Origin: Alteromonadaceae bacterium UBA2620
Lineage (GTDB): Bacteria > Pseudomonadota > Gammaproteobacteria > Enterobacterales > Alteromonadaceae
Assembly: GCA_002339125.1 (NCBI GenBank)
Contig: DDJQ01000006.1
Coordinates: 52,906 to 77,388 of the forward strand
Direction: 5' to 3'
Length of the DNA: 24,483 bases
In this document: positions 1 through 6,561 of the stretch, one piece after another
How positions within the stretch are numbered: the stretch's first letter is position 1
Layout: every line of letters starts with the position of its first letter
Notes under the pieces: model-generated
Database searches by the model: none
Told to the model about the DNA's origin: nothing
Seen by the model: the letters and a program-made list of their open reading frames with translations, nothing else
Position numbers and translations under genes: made by a program

Positions 1-1500
1 CATAAAGGTGTCAAAGGTGTCGGTTTCGCGCAGCGCAGCTTCACCGTTGTAAGTCGTTTTGGCCCATTCTGGATCGGCTTTAATTGGCGAGGTCACCCCA
101 TCCATTTCCACATCTTCAGGTAATACTACCGGCAGTTCATCAGCTGGTACCGGTACAGATTCACCGTTTTCCAGATTAAGCATTGGGATAGGCGCACCCC
201 AGTAACGCTGACGGCTCACGCCCCAGTCACGCAGGCGATAGTTTACCTTGCGCTGACCACAGCCCAGATCCACCAGTTTGTCGGCAATACCATTAAAGGC
301 TGCGTCAAATTCCAGTCCGTCAAAGTCATTGGAATTAATCAATACGCCTTTTTCGGTGAAGGCTGACGCGCTCAGGTCGCATTCGATATTGCTGCCTTGT
401 TGCGGCTCGATAACCTGCTTGATGGGTAAATCGTAGCGGGTAGCAAATTCCCAGTCACGTTGATCGTGCCCCGGCACTGCCATTACAGCGCCTGAGCCGT
501 AATCCATCAATACGAAGTTAGCTACCCATACTGGTAATTGCTCGCCGGTTAACGGATGAACCACGTAAAAGCCGGTGGAACAGCCTTTTTTCTCCATGGT
601 GGCCAGCTCTGCTTCGGCGACCTTGGTGTTTTTACATTCATCGATGAATTTAGCAACGTCGGCATTGTTCTGTGCGGCGGCCTCGGCCAGCGGATGTTGT
701 GCAGCCACGGCAACATAGGTGACACCCATAAAGGTATCCGGACGCGTGGTGTAAACGGTTAAATCGCTGACTTCATTAACCTGCTCAGCCATTTCAAAGG
801 TAATCTCAACGCCTTCGGAGCGACCAATCCAGTTAGCCTGCATGGCCCGAACCTGTTCCGGCCATTCTTCCAGTTGTTCGAGATCCTGTAACAGCTCTTC
901 GGCGTAATCGGTGATTTTAATAAACCACTGCGGGATTTCTTTTTGCTCAACTACAGCGCCTGAACGCCAGCCACGACCATCGATAACCTGTTCGTTGGCG
1001 AGTACGGTTTGGTCTACCGGATCCCAGTTAACCGTTGAATTCTTCTTGTATACCAGGCCTTTTTCATACAGGCGCGTGAAAAACCACTGCTCCCAACGAT
1101 AGTAGTCTGCTTTACAGGTGGCGACCTCGCGGTCCCAGTCGTAGCCGAAGCCCAGCGACTTAAGCTGGTTTTTCATGTAGTCGATATTCGAGTAGGTCCA
1201 CTTGGCCGGCGCGGTGTTGTTATTAATTGCCGCGTTTTCTGCTGGCAAACCAAAGGCATCCCAACCCATGGGTTGCAGTACATTTTTGCCCTGCATACGC
1301 TGAAAACGGCTGATTACGTCACCGATGGTATAATTACGCACGTGTCCCATGTGGAGGCGGCCACTGGGGTAGGGGAACATAGACAGGCAGTAAAACTTCT
1401 CTTTACCCGGCTCTTCTGTCACCTTAAAGGCATTGGTGTCTTGCCAGTGCTGCTGCACCGCACTTTCGATTTCTTGTGGGTTGTACTGATTTTCGGCCAT
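1..1500 (-). CDS. leuS: Leucyl-tRNA synthetase, N-terminal part (runs off the window start)
   Basis: Class I aminoacyl-tRNA synthetase that charges tRNA-Leu with leucine in the cytoplasm. Reading leftwards from an ATG at 1500-1498 gives 500 uninterrupted codons. The protein starts MAENQYNPQEIESAVQQHW and carries the ATP-binding HIGH-type motif HMGH at about residues 50-53, MGWDAFGLPAENAA near residue 80, and the editing (CP1) domain signature TTRPDTFMG near residue 250. The KMSKS loop and the anticodon-binding and C-terminal domains lie beyond the window; the family is about 860 residues long, so roughly 58% is present. An AGG lies just upstream of the start. The open frame and the motifs make the identification secure. 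Confidence 0.97.
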   Translation of the reverse strand, partial: MAENQYNPQEIESAVQQHWQDTNAFKVTEEPGKEKFYCLSMFPYPSGRLHMGHVRNYTIGDVISRFQRMQGKNVLQPMGWDAFGLPAENAAINNNTAPAKWTYSNIDYMKNQLKSLGFGYDWDREVATCKADYYRWEQWFFTRLYEKGLVYKKNSTVNWDPVDQTVLANEQVIDGRGWRSGAVVEQKEIPQWFIKITDYAEELLQDLEQLEEWPEQVRAMQANWIGRSEGVEITFEMAEQVNEVSDLTVYTTRPDTFMGVTYVAVAAQHPLAEAAAQNNADVAKFIDECKNTKVAEAELATMEKKGCSTGFYVVHPLTGEQLPVWVANFVLMDYGSGAVMAVPGHDQRDWEFATRYDLPIKQVIEPQQGSNIECDLSASAFTEKGVLINSNDFDGLEFDAAFNGIADKLVDLGCGQRKVNYRLRDWGVSRQRYWGAPIPMLNLENGESVPVPADELPVVLPEDVEMDGVTSPIKADPEWAKTTYNGEAALRETDTFDTFM

Positions 1501-1586
1501 TTACCTGAGGCTTCCGCTTTATTTAACTTTAACAACTGTACCGGCAGCAGGTGTGAAAAGGAGTCTAAACACTACCACCAGTAGAT

Positions 1587-1636
1587 TATGGGTATAATAA
1601 CCCCATAGAATAACTTAGCGGTGGCGTATGTCACAA
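1587..1636 (-). promoter_or_regulatory. Candidate promoter and leader hairpin for leuS
   Basis: On the minus strand a -35-like TTGTGA (1636-1631) and a -10-like TATTCT (1612-1607) are separated by 18 bases and point at leuS, leaving a leader of about 100 bases. Within that leader, a small inverted repeat (TATGGG at 1587-1592 against CCCATA at 1602-1607) could form a hairpin. The hexamers match sigma-70 only moderately. No T-box or leader peptide is evident. Confidence 0.35.
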
Positions 1637-1683
1637 TAGGCTGAACCTAATGAAGCGGATTATTTGGCTTAATTGACCGTAAT

Positions 1684-2202
1684 TTAATCGCTCCTAAGGT
1701 AATTTGCCAGACCCTGCAACTGCAAACCCTGTACCTCGGCAACCACTGGCGCCAGTTTGCTGAAGCCATCGGGTGTAAAACCCTGTACACGGTAGGTCAG
1801 CGTAATCTGAGTGCCACCAGGCACTGATTCAAATACCCAGTCCAGCGAGCCAAACACGCCCATACCCTGCAAGGGGCCAAGGCCGCCGGTCATTCTCAGC
1901 ACTTTTTGCGGATCGACAAATACGACCTGCATGTGTTGCGCGGAGCGACTTCCTGCCGTTTCACAAAAACATCCACCGGCTTTTGCCTGCAGGGTAAATT
2001 TCCCTTCATCGCCCCACCAGCTGTGGCTTTTCGGCCACCATTTATCGATGTCATTGATAAGGGCAGTCCACACCACATCGGTCGGTGCATCAATGTGGAC
2101 CTTATTGTCGACAATAAAGCCACTGTCACTGACGGCAATGACTACTGGTTTGGCCAAACAGGCGCTACTCAGCAGCAGGGTAAATAAGGCTATTAACTTC
2201 AT
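1684..2202 (-). CDS. Secreted SRPBCC-fold (START/AHSA1-like) protein
   Basis: Small exported protein of 172 residues. The start is placed at the ATG at 2202, because it opens a signal peptide (MKLIALFTLLLSSACLA) and has GGAA about 8 bases upstream. An in-frame start at 2235 would add 11 non-hydrophobic residues ahead of it. The mature part resembles the SRPBCC/polyketide-cyclase-like fold: VHIDAPTDVVWTAL, then a Trp-rich KWWP...WWGDEGKF stretch, a GGCFCE strand, and FESVPGGTQITLTY near the end. Members of this fold bind hydrophobic ligands in a deep cavity; the ligand here cannot be predicted. The Cys in the signal region has a poor lipobox, so signal peptidase I processing is more likely than lipidation. 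It is co-oriented with leuS but 183 bases away, and leuS probably has its own promoter. Confidence 0.75.
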   Translation of the reverse strand: MKLIALFTLLLSSACLAKPVVIAVSDSGFIVDNKVHIDAPTDVVWTALINDIDKWWPKSHSWWGDEGKFTLQAKAGGCFCETAGSRSAQHMQVVFVDPQKVLRMTGGLGPLQGMGVFGSLDWVFESVPGGTQITLTYRVQGFTPDGFSKLAPVVAEVQGLQLQGLANYLRSD

Positions 2203-2279
2203 TATGGTGGTTCCGAACACGGGGCTACGAATCAATCGGTCAGGCTAGTATGGAAATTGAGCAAACACAAGTTTAGGGT

Positions 2280-2308
2280 TTGACAGGCAAGGGGATTCAG
2301 GATTCACT
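2280..2308 (+). promoter_or_regulatory. Candidate sigma-70 promoter for the Lon-like protease gene
   Basis: A perfect -35 hexamer TTGACA (2280-2285) is followed after 17 bases by a weak -10-like TTCACT (2303-2308), about 30 bases ahead of the gene start at 2340. It lies in the 137-base interval between divergent genes. The -10 match is poor, so the promoter may depend on an activator or the call may be wrong. Confidence 0.4.
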
Positions 2309-2339
2309 GTAGTGAGAGTAAATAAAGAAGAATATAGCT

Positions 2340-4721
2340 ATGACCTGGGAGCGGTTACCTGCCACACAGCTCACCCCCAATATAAATCGTCGGGCCATCA
2401 ATCAGGCTCTTAAAGATGACGCAGCGTTAAATTCGACCTTTATTGGTCAGGAACGGGCCCGCGAGGCGCTGACGTTTGGTTTAAATATCGATTCTACCGG
2501 TTACAATCTGTATGTGATGGGTGAGCACGCTACCGGCCGCTTCACCCTGGTTAAGGAATACATCGAACGGCATGTGAGTAAACTGGCCACGCCCGATGAC
2601 TGGTGTTTTATCAACAACTTTGAGGAAGAACGCGAGCCTCTGGTGCTGCGCATGCATCCCGGCGGTGCGCGGGAATTTGCCCGGGATATGGCGAATCTGG
2701 TGGACGAGTTACTCGATACCTACCCGGCGGCCTTTGACAATCCCGGATATCAGCGTAAAAAAGCGGCAATATCCAGACATTTTGAACAAAAATACGATGA
2801 AGCCATTAACAGTGTTGAACGCTTTGCCCAGGCCAATTCAGTGGCCATGCATGAAGAGCAGGGCACCGTTAGTTTTGCTCCCATTGTTAATAATAAACCC
2901 ATTGATGACAGTGAATTTGCTCAGCTCACTGAGCAGCAGCGCGAAGGCTTTTATAAATTAATTGATGAGCTGGAAAACCGGCTCAGTGAAAGTCTGCTTT
3001 CGTTACCCGTGTGGAAGCGGGAAAATTCTGAGCAGTTACGCAAGCTGAACCGGGACACTGCAGAGCACGGCATCCGACCGCTGCTTAAGGAACTGGAACA
3101 TAAGTATTCTGGTGACCTCGGGGTGCTTAAACATCTGCGCCAGTTAAAGTCGCACCTGATTGAAGCGGTGATTGCTTTTCTGACCGAAGAGCCTAAAGCT
3201 GAAAAGCTGGATGAACGTGACCGCCGGGAGATCCTCGAAGAGCATTTTCTGCCAAATGTTATCTGTGCGCATAGCCTGGAAGGTGGTGCGCCGGTTGTTT
3301 ATGAGCCCAATCCAACTTACCAGAATCTGTTTGGCTTAATTGAGTACACCCACTTAGGCGGGGCAATGTACACCAACTATAAGATGATCCGCCCGGGCGC
3401 GCTGCACAGGGCCAACGGTGGGTATCTGCTGCTCGACGCGGATCAGTTGCTACATCAGCCCTATGTGTGGGAAGCACTTAAACTGGCGGTCAAGTTTGGT
3501 AAGTTAAAAATGGATTTGCCGCAACAGGACGTGGGCATGGCCAGTGCCATGACACTGATGCCCCAGGCCATTGACCTGAAAGTGAAAGTTATCCTGATGG
3601 GCTCCCGCGATCTGTACTATACCTTGCAGGATTACGACTCAGAGTTTAATGAGCTGTTTCGGGTACTGGTTGATTTTGACCATGAAATCAGTGCAACCCG
3701 GCAAAACCTGTTTGATTTTGTTGGCCGGGTTCGCAAGAAAATCATTCAGCTTGGCCTGACAGGCATTACCCAGCCTGCCATGTACCGCCTGGTTGAGTAT
3801 TCTTTGCGCATGGCAGAACATCAGGAAAAGCTGTCGGCACATTTTGCCGATGTTATTGAATTGCTCAATGAGGCCCATTATTTCTGCATGAAAGTGGGTG
3901 ATAAGCAAATAGATTTAAGTCATTTGAACTCGGCTTTGATGGCTAAAAAACGTCGCACCGGCCGAGTTAGTACCTCGTTGTTAAACGATATAAAAGAGGG
4001 CCAGGTGCTCATTGCAACCGAGGGTAAAGCTATCGGTAAGGTAAATGGCCTGACGGTGATGGATATTGGTGATACGGCGTTTGGTACGCCGGCACGGATC
4101 ACTGCCACGGTTTATGCGGGCGCCAGTGGGGTGGTGGATATTGAAAGGGAAGTCGAACTCGGGCAGCCGATCCACTCGAAAGGGGTAATGCTACTCACCG
4201 GTTATCTTGGTAATAAATACGCGCAAGCCTTTCCGTTAACCGTATCCGCGAACATTGCCCTGGAGCAATCTTACGGTCATATCGACGGCGACAGCGCTTC
4301 CTTAGGCGAACTGGTGGCGCTGATTTCAGCGATTACTGATATTCCTGCCCGGCAGTCGTTGGCGGTCACCGGCTCCATTAACCAGTACGGTGAAGTGCAG
4401 GCAGTGGGCGGCGTTAATGAAAAAATTGAAGGCTTCTTCGATGTTTGCCAGCATCGCGGTTTAAATGGTGAGCAGGGCGTGATTATCCCCAAATCCAATG
4501 TTCGTCACCTGGTGCTCGATAAAGCCGTAGTGGATGCGGTTAAAAAAGGTCAGTTTGCTATCTACAGTGTGGAAACGGTGGATGATGCGCTTGAACTGCT
4601 GATGGAGAAAGAAGCCGGTGTGCTGTCGAGTCGTGGCCGGTATCCGAAAAATACCGTAAATGACCTGGCCGTTAAGCGCTTGTATCAGATTGCCTGTACA
4701 GTGAATGGCGCAGAAGAATAA
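2340..4721 (+). CDS. Lon-like protease with AAA_32-type N-terminal domain (YcbZ/LonH family)
   Basis: 793-residue protein related to E. coli YcbZ, an S16-family protease. The C-terminal third is a Lon proteolytic domain: the Ser in DGDSAS (Ser652) and the Lys in GGVNEK (Lys695) match the catalytic dyad. Their 43-residue spacing equals that of E. coli Lon Ser679/Lys722. The N-terminal region starts FIGQERAREAL (about 35-44). Its P-loop position reads GEHATGR (61-67), with Arg instead of the Walker A Lys-Thr/Ser, so ordinary ATP hydrolysis looks doubtful. A Walker-B-like GGYLLLDADQ lies at 360-369. A long, helical insertion separates these two parts. AAGAAG precedes the ATG by about 9 bases. 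It appears monocistronic, facing the convergent dehydrogenase gene. It is not canonical Lon, which has an N-terminal LON domain and an intact P-loop. Substrates are unknown. Confidence 0.88.
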   Translation: MTWERLPATQLTPNINRRAINQALKDDAALNSTFIGQERAREALTFGLNIDSTGYNLYVMGEHATGRFTLVKEYIERHVSKLATPDDWCFINNFEEEREPLVLRMHPGGAREFARDMANLVDELLDTYPAAFDNPGYQRKKAAISRHFEQKYDEAINSVERFAQANSVAMHEEQGTVSFAPIVNNKPIDDSEFAQLTEQQREGFYKLIDELENRLSESLLSLPVWKRENSEQLRKLNRDTAEHGIRPLLKELEHKYSGDLGVLKHLRQLKSHLIEAVIAFLTEEPKAEKLDERDRREILEEHFLPNVICAHSLEGGAPVVYEPNPTYQNLFGLIEYTHLGGAMYTNYKMIRPGALHRANGGYLLLDADQLLHQPYVWEALKLAVKFGKLKMDLPQQDVGMASAMTLMPQAIDLKVKVILMGSRDLYYTLQDYDSEFNELFRVLVDFDHEISATRQNLFDFVGRVRKKIIQLGLTGITQPAMYRLVEYSLRMAEHQEKLSAHFADVIELLNEAHYFCMKVGDKQIDLSHLNSALMAKKRRTGRVSTSLLNDIKEGQVLIATEGKAIGKVNGLTVMDIGDTAFGTPARITATVYAGASGVVDIEREVELGQPIHSKGVMLLTGYLGNKYAQAFPLTVSANIALEQSYGHIDGDSASLGELVALISAITDIPARQSLAVTGSINQYGEVQAVGGVNEKIEGFFDVCQHRGLNGEQGVIIPKSNVRHLVLDKAVVDAVKKGQFAIYSVETVDDALELLMEKEAGVLSSRGRYPKNTVNDLAVKRLYQIACTVNGAEE

Positions 4722-4739
4722 ACCAAGCATGTTAGGTAG

Positions 4740-4770
4740 CGGGCTGGCCATCAGCCCGATAATTCATTTT
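4740..4770 (+). terminator. Hairpin between convergent genes, probable terminator
   Basis: CGGGCTG (4740-4746), loop GCCAT, CAGCCCG (4752-4758) form a 7-bp GC-rich stem. The AT-rich tail contains TTTT only at 4767-4770, so termination would be modest. It lies 18 bases after the Lon-like gene stop and just beyond the convergent dehydrogenase gene. Confidence 0.5.
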
Positions 4771-4779
4771 GACTTTGAG

Positions 4780-5556
4780 TTATTTAGGTTGCATGCGTAA
4801 TGCACCGTCCAGACGGATGGTTTCGCCGTTCATATAACTATTCTGGCAAATATGCTGGGCAAGATGGGCAAACTCTTCCGGGCTACCAAGGCGGGCCGGA
4901 AAAGGCACGTTTGCACCCAGCGCGTCCTGCACCTGTTGCGGCATGGCTGTGAGTAGCGGTGTGCCCATCACGCCCGGCGCAATGCTGTTCACCCGAATTC
5001 CCAGGTTCGACAGATCCCTTGCCATCGGCAGTGTTAAGCCAATAATTGCTGCTTTACTTGCTGCGTAAGCGGTTTGGCCAATCTGGCCTTCGTAACCGGC
5101 GATGGACGCTGTGTTGATGATCACGCCGCGTTCGCCCGTGTCTGGGTGGGGAGCATTTTCTGCCATCTTCGCCGCGGCCAGCCGCGCTACGTTGTAGGTG
5201 CCACTGAGGTTAATTGACAGTGTCTGATTAAAACGCGTCAGACTGGCGGGCTCGCCCTGTTTATTTAGTAAACGCTCCGCCGGGGCGATACCGGCACAAT
5301 TTACGCAAAAATGAATAGCACCAAAGCGCTCCACGGCACTATCCAGCGCTTTACTGATGGCTTGTTCACTGGTGACATCGGCATTCATAAACAGGGTGTT
5401 GTCAGCACCTAACTCAGCTTGCTGTTTGGCACCGGCTTCACTGTTGATATCGATAAGAACAACATTGGCGCCCATTGACACCAGCTGTTTGGCAACCGCC
5501 AGGCCCAGCCCTGAACACCCGCCGGTGATCACAGCTGTATGGTTGGCTATCTGCAT
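4780..5556 (-). CDS. Short-chain dehydrogenase, 3-hydroxyacyl-CoA dehydrogenase type 2-like
   Basis: 258-residue classical SDR. The cofactor motif is TGGCSGLG (11-18). Asp36 at the end of the second strand (VVLIDIN) favours NAD+ over NADP+. NCAG lies at 86-89, and the catalytic Ser151 (NTASIAG), Tyr164 and Lys168 (YAASK) are all present. The middle and C-terminal parts (AYAASKAAIIGLTLPMARDL, IAPGVMGTPLL, GSPEEFAHLAQ) resemble the HSD17B10/3-hydroxy-2-methylbutyryl-CoA dehydrogenase group. These enzymes oxidise 3-hydroxyacyl-CoAs in isoleucine and branched or short fatty-acid breakdown. The substrate is inferred from family resemblance. A good GGAG lies 6 bases before the ATG. No other beta-oxidation gene is nearby, so context does not help. 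Confidence 0.85.
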   Translation of the reverse strand: MQIANHTAVITGGCSGLGLAVAKQLVSMGANVVLIDINSEAGAKQQAELGADNTLFMNADVTSEQAISKALDSAVERFGAIHFCVNCAGIAPAERLLNKQGEPASLTRFNQTLSINLSGTYNVARLAAAKMAENAPHPDTGERGVIINTASIAGYEGQIGQTAYAASKAAIIGLTLPMARDLSNLGIRVNSIAPGVMGTPLLTAMPQQVQDALGANVPFPARLGSPEEFAHLAQHICQNSYMNGETIRLDGALRMQPK

Positions 5557-5643
5557 TGCAACTCCGTTTAATGTTAGTAAAATGTTAAACTTATTTTACC
5601 TAACGTTTACGGAAAGGGAATGTGCAGGAAGTGATGGGATAAC

Positions 5644-5937
5644 TTATTTTGGCAACTGAATTTTACACTCTTCGCTGGGGCGATACAGAATCAGCGTGTG
5701 GCCAATTACCTGTAATTTCTCACTGGCGGTTTCGCGAATAATGGCGTCCATAATCAGCGCCTTTTCTTCACGATCATCCGAAGGCACTTTTACCTTGATT
5801 AATTCGTGGTGGTTCAGCGCGTTATCGATTTCGGCCAGAACACCTTCGGTTAAACCATTGCCGCCAAGCTGAACAACGGGTTTTAACGGGTGGGCGAGGC
5901 CTTTAAGGAATTGCTTTTGTTTATTTGAAAGTTTCAT
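5644..5937 (-). CDS. yhbY: YhbY-family ribosome assembly RNA-binding protein
   Basis: 97-residue protein consisting of one CRM (CRS1-YhbY) domain, an RNA-binding fold tied to large-subunit assembly. Characteristic segments are LKGLAHPLKPVVQLGGNGLT, with the GxxG-type loop GGNG, then LIKVKV and IGHTLILYRPS. The length matches the E. coli protein. The start is the ATG at 5937; no strong ribosome binding site is seen ahead of it (AACTTAAATA). It is transcribed away from ftsH. In E. coli yhbY faces rlmE-ftsH in the same divergent arrangement, but here the next plus-strand gene is ftsH itself. Confidence 0.94.
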   Translation of the reverse strand: MKLSNKQKQFLKGLAHPLKPVVQLGGNGLTEGVLAEIDNALNHHELIKVKVPSDDREEKALIMDAIIRETASEKLQVIGHTLILYRPSEECKIQLPK

Positions 5938-5975
5938 TATTTAAGTTTTTCTTACAATTTAAGTGCAAAGTCTGT

Positions 5976-6003
5976 CTTGAAAAAGCGTATTCTAACGCCA
6001 TCT
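5976..6003 (+). promoter_or_regulatory. Sigma-32-like heat-shock promoter upstream of ftsH
   Basis: CTTGAA (5976-5981), 14 bases, then CGCCATCT (5996-6003). The E. coli heat-shock consensus is CTTGAA, 11-15 bases, CCCCATNT, so only one specified base differs. It points towards ftsH. E. coli ftsH belongs to a heat-shock operon with rlmE that is read from a sigma-32 promoter next to yhbY, so both position and sequence fit. Confidence 0.65.
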
Positions 6004-6063
6004 CGACTACAATCCTAATGAGATCGTACGGTAAAGACAAAAAAGACGCAGCAAGTCAGGACT

Positions 6064-6121
6064 AACCGTTGATTAATTGAACATTTCAATCAGTTGTTGG
6101 TTAACTTGCTGAACCGGCAAG
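6064..6121 (+). repeat. Two hairpin-forming inverted repeats in the ftsH leader
   Basis: ATTGAA (6076-6081), loop CAT, TTCAAT (6085-6090) form a perfect 6-bp core. It can be extended outward, with wobble pairs and mismatches, to AACC (6064-6067) against GGTT (6099-6102). A second small stem follows: CTTGC (6105-6109) with GCAAG (6117-6121) and a 7-base loop. Neither is followed by a T run, so these are not terminators. Confidence 0.45.
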
Positions 6122-6215
6122 GTGCAATTGGCGAAAAACTTTTAGTCTTTGGATTGAACAGATTGATTGCATGAACCGTAGAAAAGTAAAATAGCTCAGT
6201 TGTGAAGCGACAGCT

Positions 6216-6259
6216 GTGAAAGGTTAGCGGGCAAGATCCCTCAGGGGATTGCCTTTCAC
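6216..6259 (+). repeat. Two-tier hairpin in the ftsH leader
   Basis: GTGAAAGG (6216-6223) pairs perfectly with CCTTTCAC (6252-6259). Inside it ATCCC (6236-6240) pairs with GGGAT (6245-6249) around a TCAG loop. No T run follows. The 8-bp outer and 5-bp inner stems on one axis suggest a folded RNA rather than chance. Confidence 0.5.
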
Positions 6260-6338
6260 GATAACGAAGGATTTGCGCGGTAAATGACTGGAACCTGGCA
6301 ACAGATTTGCAGTCTTACAGCGTAACAGCGCAGAAAGT

Positions 6339-6418
6339 GTTCAGGTGATTTTTTCAGCGTTAGTAAAAACACCGCCTGAACCAGTAAATTACGCGTACCG
6401 GATCTGCCCGGAGCGCGT
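6339..6418 (+). repeat. Two further hairpins in the ftsH leader
   Basis: GTTCAGG (6339-6345) pairs perfectly with CCTGAAC (6375-6381), extended inward by TG/CA and TTTT/AAAA pairs across a bulge. Nine bases on, ACGCG (6391-6395) pairs with CGCGT (6414-6418). Inside that, CCGG (6398-6401) pairs with CCGG (6408-6411) around a 6-base loop. Confidence 0.5.
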
Positions 6419-6432
6419 TACAGAGAAGCGTA

Positions 6433-6461
6433 TTAGGTAGCAAGCGGTTATAAAGTATAGT
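6433..6461 (+). promoter_or_regulatory. Possible ftsH-proximal sigma-70 promoter
   Basis: TTAGGT (6433-6438), 17 bases, TATAGT (6456-6461). The -10 is good and the -35 moderate. Use of this site would give a leader of about 95 bases that omits the hairpins listed upstream. It is a candidate only. Confidence 0.35.
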
Positions 6462-6561
6462 AGGCTTAGTTATCGCGTTTTTGAGACACTCACCGGTCGT
6501 TTTTAGTGGCGCAATTTAGCGTCACATTGAGACCGGATGATTTTTACAGAGGTTAGTAGCA

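Larger units (their letters stand above)
5938..6561 (+). other. 624-base interval without a gene: heat-shock promoter plus structured leader of ftsH
   Basis: No frame on either strand gives a credible protein here, and I find no trace of the RlmE signature (VDLGAAPGGWSQ or SDMAPN). The interval holds a sigma-32-like promoter at its left end, at least four hairpin-forming segments from 6064 to 6418, a second possible promoter at 6433-6461 and the ftsH ribosome binding site. If the left promoter is used, the ftsH leader is about 550 bases long. A 15-codon frame opening at 6018 has no ribosome binding site and is not called. Confidence 0.7.

Noticed and set aside
1811..2248. 145-codon plus-strand frame opposite the SRPBCC gene
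   Set aside because: The minus-strand frame has a signal peptide and fold-family motifs; the opposite frame has neither.
6018..6065. 15-codon frame (MRSYGKDKKDAASQD) just after the heat-shock promoter, possibly a leader peptide
   Set aside because: No ribosome binding site, no run of regulatory codons and no coupled attenuator, so not called as a gene.
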